A DNA stretch of 64,000 nucleotides from Chryseobacterium daeguense DSM 19388 (GTDB taxonomy: Bacteria > Bacteroidota > Bacteroidia > Flavobacteriales > Weeksellaceae): NCBI RefSeq assembly GCF_000430825.1, contig NZ_AUMT01000008.1, forward strand, positions 158,047 to 222,046, given 5' to 3'. Positions 26,152 through 34,507 of this stretch are shown here, piece after piece (the first letter of the stretch is position 1; each line of letters starts with the position of its first letter). Both the position numbers and the translations under genes were made by a program. The notes under the pieces were generated by a model. That model saw only the letters and a list, made by a program, of their open reading frames with translations. It searched no databases and was not told where the DNA came from.

Positions 26152-26982
26152 TTATAATACTTTTAGTTCTAAGTCGATTGATTTCCCGAAGAATTTCTTT
26201 GATATTTTTTCAAAGTTTTTCGTTAAATCCGAAAGATAAAAATGATAATTCGGTTTTGGATTCTGATCATTCAGAAGATGGTATTTATCTAAAATAATTT
26301 TCAAATGATTCGCTACGATATTTGGGGAATCTATTACACGAACGCGATTTCCGTAATATTGCTTGATTTCGTCGATTAATAAAGGATAATGAGTACATCC
26401 TAAAATCAAGGTTTCAATGTTTTTTAATTTACTATTGCTCAAATAATTATAAATAATAGCATGTGTAATCGGATGATTTTTGAAACCTTCTTCAATTGCC
26501 GGAACCAGTAGAGGCGTTGCCAGCTCATCCACTTTGATCCATTTATTATGCTTACGGATACTTTTCTTGTATAAGCCAGAATTTACGGTTGCTTTTGTTG
26601 CAATCACTCCTACATTATTATGAATTTCATACGAAACTTTTTCTGCAACTGGATTAATAACGTCAATTACAGGAACTTTCCCGGCCACCGACTGCATTAC
26701 TTCGTTCAAAGCGTTTGCTGTAGCCGTATTGCATGCAATTACAATTGCCTTACAGTTTTGTTCAAGCAGAAAATTGGTGATTTTAGTAGAATATTCAATG
26801 ATGGCTTCTTTAGATTTTTCGCCGTACGGAAGGTGTTTTGTGTCTCCAAAATAAATTAAATCTTCATTAGGAAGAAGTCTTTTAATTTCTTTGGCTACCG
26901 TTAATCCTCCCACTCCACTATCAAAAATCCCGATAGGCTGTTTTGGTGAAAGATGCGAATAATCTTGTTTCTTAGTTTTCAA
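26152..26982 (-). CDS. murI: Glutamate racemase
   Basis: This enzyme converts L- to D-glutamate for peptidoglycan. The 276 residues carry both catalytic cysteines: ACNTATANAL (about residue 84) and LGCTHYPLL (about residue 196). The N-terminal signature is PIGIFDSGVGGLTVAKEI. Length is standard. The last 20 residues are a family-variable tail. It has its own terminator, and a TATTTTTG promoter core lies about 20 nt upstream on the minus strand (27003-27010). Confidence 0.97.
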   Translation of the reverse strand: MKTKKQDYSHLSPKQPIGIFDSGVGGLTVAKEIKRLLPNEDLIYFGDTKHLPYGEKSKEAIIEYSTKITNFLLEQNCKAIVIACNTATANALNEVMQSVAGKVPVIDVINPVAEKVSYEIHNNVGVIATKATVNSGLYKKSIRKHNKWIKVDELATPLLVPAIEEGFKNHPITHAIIYNYLSNSKLKNIETLILGCTHYPLLIDEIKQYYGNRVRVIDSPNIVANHLKIILDKYHLLNDQNPKPNYHFYLSDLTKNFEKISKKFFGKSIDLELKVL

Positions 26983-27019
26983 AATTGAGCTGAAATTTTA
27001 TACAAAAATAGTGAATTTG

Positions 27020-27093
27020 TTGGATGCTTGAAGCTGGGTGTTTGAAGTTTTTCCACAAACCGGTCTTCCATCTTCCTGCCTCTGGCTTCCAGC
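27020..27093. repeat. Low-complexity inverted tract upstream of murI
   Basis: The words gcttgaagctgggtgtttga on the left and cttccatcttcctgcctct plus ggcttccagctt on the right are loosely complementary, as in the nuoG-nuoH gap. Confidence 0.45.
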
Positions 27094-28218
27094 TTATACC
27101 ATAAACAAATCCGAAGCAATGCCATCCGCCATAAACCAATGCTTTTCGGGAATTTTTAAGTGATTTTCTTCAATAATTAAAACTTTTTCTTCTAATTTTG
27201 ATTTAATTTCTCTTTGAAAATATTCCAGAATTTTATCATTAAATTTCTCTTTTAAACTTTCCAGATCTACCCCCCAAATGGTCCTTAACCCAATCATAAT
27301 CATTTCATTGAACTGATCTTTTTGAGACAGAACTTCTTCTTCTTTGGCCAAAAGATTGGAATTTAATTTTTTAATATATTGTTGATTATTAGCAACATTC
27401 CAGCTTCTTACATCAAAACCGTTGTAAGAATGTGCCGAAGGCCCGATTCCCAGGTATTCCTTATATTTCCAGTAAGAAGAATTGTGCCTTGAATAGAAAC
27501 CAGGTTTCGCAAAATTGGAAACTTCATAGTGTTCAAATCCATGATCTTTCAAAAAATCCGATAAATAATAAAATTCTCTGTTTTGTTCCTCCTCCTTCGG
27601 GCTTATTATTTTTCCTTTTGCAATCCAGTTCTCCAGTGCAGTTTTCGGTTCCACCGTTAAGGCATACGATGATATATGTGGAACTTCAAGAGTGATGGTC
27701 TTATTTAAATTTTCCTTCCAGATTTCAAGATTGGAAGTTGGTGAACCGTAAATTAAATCAATACTTAAATTTTCAAACCCGAAATCCTGTGCTCTCTTGA
27801 TAGAATCTTCGGCTTCGTTTGCCGTATGTGCACGATTCATTAATTTTAAATCTTCCTCAAAAAAACTTTGGGTTCCGATAGACAATCTGTTGATTGGTGA
27901 ATTTGATAATCCTTTTAAAAAGTTTTTATCCAAGTCATCCGGATTGGCTTCCAAGGTGATTTCAATGTCTCCATCGAAGCTGAAATATTTTAAGACCTCA
28001 TCTATTAAAGACCTGATTTCATCAGCTGAAAGTATGGAGGGAGTTCCGCCACCGAAATAAAGCGTCTGTAAGCTTTTGTTTTGCAGCTCATCTTTTCGTA
28101 AAAAGATTTCCTTCTTCATGGCAGCAAGCACTTCATCTTTAAAGTTTAAAGAAGTTGAAAAATGAAAATTGCAATAGCTGCATTTCTGCTTACAAAACGG
28201 GATGTGAATATAGATCAT
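27094..28218 (-). CDS. hemW: Radical SAM family heme chaperone HemW
   Basis: A 374-residue HemN-like protein that binds heme and delivers it to apoproteins; it is often mistaken for coproporphyrinogen dehydrogenase. The radical SAM cluster motif is C9-x3-C13-x2-C16 in PFCKQKCSYCNF. GGGTPSILS and EANPDDLD follow as SAM-binding segments, and the C-terminal HemN domain is complete. Its ATG lies directly after the T-run of the porP-like gene terminator, so it may depend on read-through or a promoter inside the 51-nt gap. Confidence 0.93.
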   Translation of the reverse strand: MIYIHIPFCKQKCSYCNFHFSTSLNFKDEVLAAMKKEIFLRKDELQNKSLQTLYFGGGTPSILSADEIRSLIDEVLKYFSFDGDIEITLEANPDDLDKNFLKGLSNSPINRLSIGTQSFFEEDLKLMNRAHTANEAEDSIKRAQDFGFENLSIDLIYGSPTSNLEIWKENLNKTITLEVPHISSYALTVEPKTALENWIAKGKIISPKEEEQNREFYYLSDFLKDHGFEHYEVSNFAKPGFYSRHNSSYWKYKEYLGIGPSAHSYNGFDVRSWNVANNQQYIKKLNSNLLAKEEEVLSQKDQFNEMIMIGLRTIWGVDLESLKEKFNDKILEYFQREIKSKLEEKVLIIEENHLKIPEKHWFMADGIASDLFMV

Positions 28219-28246
28219 AAAAAAAGCCCTGAAAAATTTCAGAGCT
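28219..28246 (-). terminator. Terminator of the PorP/SprF-like gene
   Basis: The minus-strand stem agctctgaaa-tt-tttcagggct is followed by seven Ts that end at the hemW start codon. Confidence 0.75.
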
Positions 28247-28269
28247 CAAATTTATTTAAATTAAATCAA

Positions 28270-29220
28270 TTAATATCTATAACCTCTGTGGTTAATGAAG
28301 TTATCGAAGTTATATCCTAACCCGATCATGAAGCTGTTTCCTCCATATTCCTGAATATCAGATAAACCAAGGTTGTAAGTAGCTCCAATCATGAATTTAT
28401 TGAATCTTACTTTTACTACCGGTGCAATCTGTAATTGCTGACTGTCAAATCTGTTCTGAACAGATCTGTAGCTTACCCCGAAAGAGAATGAGTTGATATC
28501 ATTAAAGAACGTACCCATTAAGTTATAATCGATTGTTCTTGTAGAGTTCGTATTAAGGTTGATTAAAGCTGATGGTGTGAAATAGATGTTATCTCCTACA
28601 TGCCAGTCATATCCTAAGTTTAAGAAGAATTTGATCGGAGAAGGCTCACGTCCGTTTACGATAGCTTCATCATTGGTAAGTGCAATATCATTTACAGAAA
28701 CTCCTGCGAAGATATTTCTATAAGTAGCCTGTGCACCAAAGTTGGCATACGCCATGAAGATATTACTTTCACTCCCCTGTAATAAGGGGTCTGAAGCATC
28801 CTGTGTATTGATTTTTGAATAATCAAAATTCATGTTGTAAAAGCTAACGCTTGTACCGAAAGAGAACTGGTCTTTTCTGTCTCCTTCGCTGCTAAGAGGG
28901 ATAAAATAGGAAGCACCAGCCGTAATACCTCCTGCAGAGATAGGGCCATTACTGTCTCTGAATACAGATAAACCCGCTCCTACTCTATCAAAGATGTTCG
29001 CGTTAATCCCCACAGACTGTACGTTGGGAGACTCGCTGAACTTCGAAAATTGCTGCTGATAGTTAAGATTAAGCTGCACATAGTCTGTTTTACCATATTG
29101 TGCAGGGTTGAAAAGAAACTCACCATCCAAAAGGTACTGTTGATAGTATGGTAATGTTTCTTGTGCTTTGTATGCATTTGACAAAAGAGCTAAACATACG
29201 ATAGCATATAGTTTTCTCAT
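28270..29220 (-). CDS. PorP/SprF family outer-membrane protein (type IX secretion/gliding related)
   Basis: An outer-membrane beta-barrel of 316 residues with signal peptide MRKLYAIVCLALLSNAYKAQ. The opening ETLPYYQQYLLDGEFLFNPA is the family hallmark. It ends in strand-like repeats (NSFMIGLGYNFDNF). SprF in Flavobacterium johnsoniae is needed to secrete the adhesin SprB by T9SS; solitary paralogues such as this one, without a SprB-like neighbour, have unknown partners. ATG at 29220 is preferred over one six codons earlier because it gives a normal signal peptide. Confidence 0.9.
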   Translation of the reverse strand: MRKLYAIVCLALLSNAYKAQETLPYYQQYLLDGEFLFNPAQYGKTDYVQLNLNYQQQFSKFSESPNVQSVGINANIFDRVGAGLSVFRDSNGPISAGGITAGASYFIPLSSEGDRKDQFSFGTSVSFYNMNFDYSKINTQDASDPLLQGSESNIFMAYANFGAQATYRNIFAGVSVNDIALTNDEAIVNGREPSPIKFFLNLGYDWHVGDNIYFTPSALINLNTNSTRTIDYNLMGTFFNDINSFSFGVSYRSVQNRFDSQQLQIAPVVKVRFNKFMIGATYNLGLSDIQEYGGNSFMIGLGYNFDNFINHRGYRY

Positions 29221-29243
29221 AACAAATCTTGATTTCAATTCAA

Positions 29244-29251
29244 CAAATATA
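29244..29251 (-). promoter_or_regulatory. Promoter -7 element for the PorP/SprF-like gene
   Basis: The minus-strand sequence TATATTTG lies 23 nt before the ATG at 29220. No clear -33 TTG is visible at standard spacing. Confidence 0.55.
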
Positions 29252-29271
29252 AAAAAATTCTCAATATATTT

Positions 29272-30345
29272 TTAGTTTTCTAAATAATTTCTCCATTTTT
29301 TTACAGCATCCGCCATATCTTTCGGCATTGGGCTCTCAAAATATAATTCCTTCTTTGTAGTAGGATGTATAAATCCTAAAGTGTGCGCATGGAGCGCATG
29401 TCTCGGCAAAATGTCGAAAACATTTTTTATAAACTGCTTATACTTAGGCAGATTCACTCCCCGAAGCGGAGTATGCCCTTCATATCTTTCATCATTAAAC
29501 AGCGTATGGCCGATATGTTTGAAGTGTGCCCTGATCTGATGAGTCCTTCCTGTTTCCAGTTTGCATTCCACCCATGTCATATATCTAAATCTTTCCAGAA
29601 CTTTATAATGAGTCACCGCATGTTTTCCCTGGCTTCCGTCTTCATAGGTGTGCATCTGCATCCTGTTTTTAGGATGACGGCCGATATGGCCTCTAATAGT
29701 GCCTTCATCGTCCTGTACATTTCCCCAGACAAAAGCCCAGTATAATCTTTTTGTTTTTCTGTCAAAGAATTGTTTGGCCAGATAACTTAAGGCATATTCA
29801 TTTTTAGCAATAACCAGTAATCCTGAAGTGTCCTTGTCGATCCTATGAACCAATCCTACCCGGTCCAGATCGGATTTTTCTCCGTTCTGCTCAAAATGGT
29901 AAGCCAGCGCATTCACAAGAGTTCCGTCCCAGTTCCCGAATCCCGGATGAACAACCATTCCCGGTTCTTTATCAACAACGATAAGATCATCATCTTCGTA
30001 TACAATATTAATAGGAATATTTTGCGGAATAATCACATTCTCCCTCGGAGGATGCGCCAATAGTACCGAAATCTGATCTCCAGGCTTTACTCGATAGTTT
30101 TGCTTTACAGCAACACCGTTTACGATTACGTTTCCGGCACGGCAGGTTTGTGAGATCTTATTCCTTGAAGAATTCTGGCGGAAAATCAATAAAAACTTAT
30201 CAATTCTTAATGGCTCCTGACTTTTATCAACAGTGATATTAAGATGTTCATACAATCCCTTATTTTCCTCATCAATATCAATATTATCAATACTGTTTTG
30301 GTCTAATAATTCTTCATCCAAAAAATCTTCGTTATCTTCTGTCAT
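29272..30345 (-). CDS. rluD: RluD-like 23S rRNA pseudouridine synthase
   Basis: An RluA-family pseudouridine synthase of 357 residues. An S4 RNA-binding domain (LRIDKFLLIFRQNSSRNKIS, residues 42-61) is followed by the catalytic domain with LVHRIDKDTSGLLV, in which the first Asp is the nucleophile. TGRTHQIRAHFKHIGH is the third family motif. An acidic N-terminal extension of about 40 residues precedes S4. It follows the PASTA gene in the order conserved in Bacteroidota. A hairpin terminator lies in the gap between them. Confidence 0.92.
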   Translation of the reverse strand: MTEDNEDFLDEELLDQNSIDNIDIDEENKGLYEHLNITVDKSQEPLRIDKFLLIFRQNSSRNKISQTCRAGNVIVNGVAVKQNYRVKPGDQISVLLAHPPRENVIIPQNIPINIVYEDDDLIVVDKEPGMVVHPGFGNWDGTLVNALAYHFEQNGEKSDLDRVGLVHRIDKDTSGLLVIAKNEYALSYLAKQFFDRKTKRLYWAFVWGNVQDDEGTIRGHIGRHPKNRMQMHTYEDGSQGKHAVTHYKVLERFRYMTWVECKLETGRTHQIRAHFKHIGHTLFNDERYEGHTPLRGVNLPKYKQFIKNVFDILPRHALHAHTLGFIHPTTKKELYFESPMPKDMADAVKKWRNYLEN

Positions 30346-30361
30346 TGTCTTATTTTTTATA

Positions 30362-30390
30362 CAAAAAGCTTCAACATGATGAGTTGAAGC
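30362..30390 (-). terminator. Terminator between the PASTA gene and rluD
   Basis: The minus-strand stem gcttcaac-tcatcat-gttgaagc is followed by TTTTTG. It would end or attenuate transcription before rluD. Confidence 0.75.
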
Positions 30391-30415
30391 CTGTATTTTT
30401 TATAGCATCTGCTTA

Positions 30416-31513
30416 TTATTCTACGACTACTTTTTTAGCTTTTGGCTTTTCTGCAGGTTTCTGCGTGGTTGTAGTTGTTGTTTTATTTGATGTGCTTCCA
30501 GCGTTATTTGCTGCTGTAGAAGCTTTAGGTTTATTTTCTGTTGCAGAAGCCGCCGGTTTTGCAGTTGTAGTTTTCGTTACTTCCGGTTTTGTTTCAGCCG
30601 GTTTCGGAGTTTCTCTTCTAGGTTCCGGAGCCGGAATATTTGCCGGTGACTCATAATGAGGTTCCGGATGAGCAGGAACTTCTTCATATTGTATCGGAGG
30701 CAGAGAAGTGTCTACTTTCATTCTGTATATGGAGTTCAGCTGTTCTATTTTAGCACCAAGCTCTGCCGGTGTTTTCTTACTTGCCCAGAGATCGATCTGC
30801 ATTCCCTGATCCCTTGCATCTCCTGCTGCCGGATCCTGATAATAGATAATATCAGATTCGTCTTTGCTTCCGTCTTCATGCTCTACGAGTCCTACTTCAA
30901 ACATATTTCTTGCAATAATGGCTCTTGCTTCTTTTACCGTTAATCCTACAACATTTGGGATTGGTATGTTTCTCATAGGACCAGATCCGATTACAACGTC
31001 TACAGTTGAGAATCTAGGGAGTTTTGTCTTTGGTTTTACAGCATTTCCTTTATAGATAATTCTCAATACAGCATCTTTCTGAATACTAGGTTCAAAAAGC
31101 GTATCCCCTACTTTCAGGCCTACCTGCTCCAGTCTCTGGAAAGCCAGCCCGGAATATTTATTGATCACATCCGGAACCTCCACTTTTGCCCAGGTTCTTG
31201 GATTTACTTTTAATATAATTGATCTTCCGTCTTTTACGCGGGAACCGGGTGTAGGATATACCTGCAACACTTGGAAAGGCCTGTATTTAGGATTATACTG
31301 GGCACTGTCTACCTCGTATTCCAATCCTGAATCGTCCAATATCTTGATGGCTTCCTGTACAGATTTATTTACAATATTAGGAACCGGAATTTCCTGACCA
31401 TGGTTAGTATGATATTCCAACCAACGAAACGTAAGCCAGACCAACCCCACAAAAACGCCGATGGCTACGACTAAGTTCAGTAAAACTTTCCAATTGAAAA
31501 GTGATTTAAGCAT
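30416..31513 (-). CDS. Membrane-anchored protein with three PASTA domains
   Basis: A 365-residue protein with one N-terminal membrane helix (KVLLNLVVAIGVFVGLVWL, about 9-27) and three outward-facing PASTA domains starting at IPVPNIVNKS, VEVPDVINKY and IPIPNVVGLT. The tail of about 80 residues is Pro/Thr/Lys/Ala-rich. PASTA domains in other phyla bind muropeptides or peptidoglycan; unlike PknB there is no kinase domain. ATG at 31513 is chosen because the 25 residues upstream would add a second hydrophobic stretch. It is divergent from ddl, which fits a wall-linked role. Confidence 0.88.
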   Translation of the reverse strand: MLKSLFNWKVLLNLVVAIGVFVGLVWLTFRWLEYHTNHGQEIPVPNIVNKSVQEAIKILDDSGLEYEVDSAQYNPKYRPFQVLQVYPTPGSRVKDGRSIILKVNPRTWAKVEVPDVINKYSGLAFQRLEQVGLKVGDTLFEPSIQKDAVLRIIYKGNAVKPKTKLPRFSTVDVVIGSGPMRNIPIPNVVGLTVKEARAIIARNMFEVGLVEHEDGSKDESDIIYYQDPAAGDARDQGMQIDLWASKKTPAELGAKIEQLNSIYRMKVDTSLPPIQYEEVPAHPEPHYESPANIPAPEPRRETPKPAETKPEVTKTTTAKPAASATENKPKASTAANNAGSTSNKTTTTTTQKPAEKPKAKKVVVE

Positions 31514-31638
31514 ACTTAAAATTACTATAATTAGACAGCAAATATAATTAATAATTTTAGAATGTGCTTTTAATTTAACACAATTCATTTTGAATTTTAA
31601 AATTTATGAATTTCCCGTATTGCATTGCATAATTTCAT

Positions 31639-31646
31639 TAAATTTG
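31639..31646 (+). promoter_or_regulatory. Promoter -7 element for ddl
   Basis: TAAATTTG ends 22 nt before the ddl ATG. The best upstream TTG (31620-31622) leaves a 16-nt spacer, slightly short. Confidence 0.6.
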
Positions 31647-31668
31647 CCCTAATTGATACTTAACGGTT

Positions 31669-32664
31669 ATGAGCAAAAAAAGTGTTGCCGTAGTAATGGG
31701 AGGCTATTCAGACGAATATGTTGTATCATTAAAAAGCGGACAATTAATTTATGATTCCTTAGACAGAAATCTTTACGATGTATATAAAGTAGTTATTCTG
31801 AAAGATGAGTGGTATTTTTTAAATGAAAATGGCGAAAAACACGAAATCAACAAAGGTGACTTTTCGGTAATGCTGGAAGATAAAACATTGAAATTTGATG
31901 TCTGCTTTAATATTATCCACGGAACACCCGGTGAGAACGGTATCCTTCAGGCTTACTGGGATGCTATCGGACAAAAATATACCGGATGCGATTTTTACCA
32001 GAGTGCTTTGACATTCAATAAGAAAGATACACTGGCCGTGCTTTCAAAATACGGAATCCCTTCTGCAAAGAGTGTTTATTTGAGAAAAGGAGAGGAAATA
32101 AATACAGATGAAATTATAGAAAGTCTGGGGCTGCCTGTTTTTGTTAAGCCCAATCAATCGGGCTCTTCACTGGGAATTTCAAAGGTTAAAGAAAAATCAG
32201 AATTGATCGCTGCAACAGAAGTGGCCTTCAAGGAAGATGATGAAATCTTAATTGAAAGTTTCCTGGACGGTATGGAAGTTTCTGTGGGAGTAATTGATTA
32301 TAAAGGCGAAACCATTGTTTTAGGAATTACAGAAATTGTCCCTCAGAATGAATTCTTCGATTATGAAGCGAAATATGAAGGAGCTTCCGAGGAAATTACC
32401 CCTGCAAGAATTGACGATGAAACAAGAATCCGGGTAGAAGAAATTGCTAAAAGAGCCTACAATTCTCTTGGAATGAGTGGCTTTTCAAGAAGTGAATTCA
32501 TTTTAATGGACGGCATTCCCTACATGCTGGAAATGAATACCAACCCGGGATTCTCACCCGCAAGTATTCTTCCCCAACAGGCAAAAATCTACGGAATTTC
32601 AATCACAGACCTTTGTGGAAATGAAGTTGAAAAAGCTTTAAATAAATTTAGAATTAGTAATTAG
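31669..32664 (+). CDS. ddl: D-alanine-D-alanine ligase
   Basis: An ATP-grasp ligase of 331 residues that makes the D-Ala-D-Ala dipeptide for peptidoglycan. The N-terminal AVVMGGYSDEYVVSLKSG and the NIIHGTPGENG loop bind substrate. VFVKPNQSGSSLGISKV is the ATP-grasp loop, and LEMNTNPGFSPASILP holds the metal-binding Glu and Asn. Length is typical. It is transcribed away from the PASTA-rluD unit. Confidence 0.96.
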   Translation: MSKKSVAVVMGGYSDEYVVSLKSGQLIYDSLDRNLYDVYKVVILKDEWYFLNENGEKHEINKGDFSVMLEDKTLKFDVCFNIIHGTPGENGILQAYWDAIGQKYTGCDFYQSALTFNKKDTLAVLSKYGIPSAKSVYLRKGEEINTDEIIESLGLPVFVKPNQSGSSLGISKVKEKSELIAATEVAFKEDDEILIESFLDGMEVSVGVIDYKGETIVLGITEIVPQNEFFDYEAKYEGASEEITPARIDDETRIRVEEIAKRAYNSLGMSGFSRSEFILMDGIPYMLEMNTNPGFSPASILPQQAKIYGISITDLCGNEVEKALNKFRISN

Positions 32665-32772
32665 AAGTTAGAAATTAGTAGATTGATGATGGCAGAAGGC
32701 AAAACTCAAATTTGAAGATTCACTACTATCCACAATTGCGATTTATAACTCATAACTTATAACTGTATACGC
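32665..32772. repeat. Low-complexity inverted tract between ddl and coaD
   Basis: The left words aattagaagttagaaattag and the right words gatttataactcataacttat are loosely complementary. There is no terminator, so ddl and coaD may be cotranscribed. Confidence 0.45.
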
Positions 32773-33240
32773 ATGAAAATTGCTGTTTTTCCGGGGTCTT
32801 TTGATCCTATTACTTTAGGGCATTATGATATTATAGAAAGAGCGGCGCCGCTTTTTGATAAATTAATTATAGCTATCGGGCAGAATTCTCAGAAGAAATA
32901 TATGTTTCCACTGGAAAGAAGAATGGAGTTTATCCAAAATTCCGTTGCCGAATTCCCAAATGTGGAAGTAGATTTTTTCGAAGGCTTAACGGTAGATTAC
33001 TGCTTCGAAAAAAATGCACAGTACATTCTCAGAGGCCTGAGAAATCCGGCAGATTTTGAATTTGAAAAAGCGATCGCCCACACCAACAGGACTTTAGCTC
33101 ATAAAAAACTGGAGACGATATTTTTATTAACCTCATCAGGAAAATCTTTCATCAGCAGCAGCATTGTAAGAGAAATTATCAATCACAACGGCGAATATGA
33201 ATTGTTGGTTCCGGAAGCCGTAAGAGTTAATAATAAGTAA
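32773..33240 (+). CDS. coaD: Phosphopantetheine adenylyltransferase
   Basis: This enzyme catalyses the fourth step of coenzyme A synthesis, joining ATP and 4'-phosphopantetheine. The 155 residues include VFPGSFDPITLGHYDII with the catalytic TxGH (His18), RGLRNPADFEFE, and the C-terminal ISSSIVREI. The final residues (EAVRVNNK) and the stop codon lie in or beside the left arm of the inverted repeat that frames the next gene, so the tail may have been altered by that element. Confidence 0.96.
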   Translation: MKIAVFPGSFDPITLGHYDIIERAAPLFDKLIIAIGQNSQKKYMFPLERRMEFIQNSVAEFPNVEVDFFEGLTVDYCFEKNAQYILRGLRNPADFEFEKAIAHTNRTLAHKKLETIFLLTSSGKSFISSSIVREIINHNGEYELLVPEAVRVNNK

Positions 33241-33255
33241 TGGGTAATGAGTAAT
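33231..33255 (+). repeat. Left arm of the inverted repeat framing the four-helix-bundle gene
   Basis: These 25 nt pair with 33634-33658 at 23 of 25 positions. The arm contains the coaD stop and the start codon of the enclosed gene. Confidence 0.8.
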
Positions 33256-33627
33256 TTTATTACTACAGATTTCAATCAAGTATTTAGGGATAGAACTAAA
33301 AGGTTTTCAGTTTCTATTATTAAATCTTTATCACCATTACCCTATTCTGACGACCTTTCAGTTATCAGGAAACAAATTATCAGATCCGCGACTTCTGTAG
33401 CAGCCAATTACAGAGCGGTTTCAAGAGCAAGATCCGATAAAGAAAGATTTGCGAAACTTTGCATCGTGGTCGAAGAAATTGATGAAACTCAACTTTGGCT
33501 TGATATAATTGAGGAACTCGAATATTTAAGTCATGAAAAAATTTTACATTTAAAACAAGAATGTGAAGAATTGGTTAAAGTAATGACATCATATAAGTTT
33601 AAATTATCCCAAAGCAAAACGCCATAA
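33247..33627 (+). CDS. Four-helix-bundle protein (S23/IVP family)
   Basis: A 126-residue all-helical protein of the family named after ORFs found in 23S rRNA intervening sequences; Avd of diversity-generating retroelements is a distant relative. The conserved central motif is seen in IRKQIIRSATSVAANYRAVS, then FAKLCIVVEEIDETQLWLDI. Biological role is unknown in stand-alone copies. The start codon lies inside the left 25-nt repeat, and the stop is 6 nt before the right repeat, so gene and repeats form a 428-bp unit between coaD and the TRIC-like gene. Confidence 0.9.
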   Translation: MSNFITTDFNQVFRDRTKRFSVSIIKSLSPLPYSDDLSVIRKQIIRSATSVAANYRAVSRARSDKERFAKLCIVVEEIDETQLWLDIIEELEYLSHEKILHLKQECEELVKVMTSYKFKLSQSKTP

Positions 33628-33633
33628 TTTAAT

Positions 33634-33658
33634 ATTACTGATTACCCATTGCTTATTA
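33634..33658 (-). repeat. Right arm of the inverted repeat framing the four-helix-bundle gene
   Basis: Reverse complement of the left arm at 33231-33255 with two mismatches. It ends 12 nt before the start of the next gene. Confidence 0.8.
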
Positions 33659-33670
33659 CTCATAAATATT

Positions 33671-34306
33671 ATGCACGAACAGTTCAATTTTGCCATAGAA
33701 GTCCTTGGAACGATCTCATTTTCGATGTCGGGAAGCTTCGCTGCAATGCAGAAAAGGCTTGATCCGTTCGGTGTATTGATTATTGCCTTCGTAACTTCTG
33801 TAGGCGGGGGAACTGTCCGGGATTTATTGCTGGATATTCCGGTTTTCTGGATGCACGATTTATTAACCTGCGCATTAATTATCCTGACCAGTATTTTCAC
33901 GATGGTTTTTAAATCATTTGAAAAAAATTTCAGGGTAACCTTGTTTATTTTTGATAGTTTCGGGCTCGGATTATTTACTATTATCGGTGTTCAGAAAGGA
34001 TTACATGCAGATATTCACCCTTTAATATGTATAGGCTTAGGGACCATTACCGGCTGTTTTGGAGGGATTATCCGGGATATTTTACTTAACAGGATTCCTT
34101 TGATTTTCAGGAAAGAAATTTATGCCACTGCTTGTATTGTCGGCGGTTCTGCTTTTTTATTATTAACAAAATTCACAACACTCTCTTATACCATTATCCA
34201 GGTTTTTACCATTTTACTAATTGTGGCAATCAGAACTTTAGCCGTGAAATACCATTGGCAGATCCCGAAATTTTATGGGTATGAACATAATAATTCTGAG
34301 ATGTAA
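33671..34306 (+). CDS. Trimeric intracellular cation channel family protein (UPF0126)
   Basis: A 211-residue inner-membrane protein with seven predicted helices arranged as two repeats, each with a glycine-rich signature: GGGTVRDLLL at about 47-56 and GGIIRDILLNRIP at about 134-146. Bacterial TRIC homologues form trimeric K+ or cation channels; an alternative view ties this family to glycine transport. The stretch MSGSFAAMQKRLDPFGV is also typical. Regulation is not evident. Confidence 0.9.
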   Translation: MHEQFNFAIEVLGTISFSMSGSFAAMQKRLDPFGVLIIAFVTSVGGGTVRDLLLDIPVFWMHDLLTCALIILTSIFTMVFKSFEKNFRVTLFIFDSFGLGLFTIIGVQKGLHADIHPLICIGLGTITGCFGGIIRDILLNRIPLIFRKEIYATACIVGGSAFLLLTKFTTLSYTIIQVFTILLIVAIRTLAVKYHWQIPKFYGYEHNNSEM

Positions 34307-34320
34307 TAACTTAAGAAAAA

Positions 34321-34420
34321 ATCCTTCGACTGCTTCGCGCTCAGGATGACACAAGTAACTTAATAACTGAAAAAGTTTAGTATTAGCGATGTCATCCTGA
34401 GCGCGAAGCAGTCGAAGGAT
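34321..34420. repeat. Perfect 31-nt inverted repeat
   Basis: Arms 34321-34351 and 34390-34420 are exact reverse complements (left arm begins atccttcgactgcttcgcgc) with a 38-nt AT-rich loop. It lies between convergent genes and matches the style of mobile intergenic palindromes common in Bacteroidota. Confidence 0.85.
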
Positions 34421-34451
34421 CTCACAAGCATTATTCCATAACATAAATACA

Positions 34452-34490
34452 ATAAAAAAGCACCTGATCTCTCAAGTGCAATTATATTTT
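34452..34490. terminator. Bidirectional terminator
   Basis: The imperfect stem gcacctga-tctc-tcaagtgc is flanked by aataaaaaa on the left and a T-rich run on the right, between the convergent TRIC-like and TPR-like genes. Confidence 0.7.
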
Positions 34491-34507
34491 TTAATTAAAT
34501 CCCTCAA

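Noticed and set aside
30345..30943. Plus-strand open frames with Val/Ala-rich translation opposite the PASTA gene
   Set aside because: They mirror the Lys/Ala/Pro/Thr-rich tail of the PASTA protein and have no independent start signal.
33247..33627. IVP/S23 gene considered as Avd of a diversity-generating retroelement
   Set aside because: No reverse transcriptase, template repeat or variable-repeat gene is found in the surrounding sequence.
34321..34420. Perfect palindrome considered as a CRISPR or attachment site
   Set aside because: It is a single inverted pair without regularly spaced direct repeats, and no integrase or cas gene is near.
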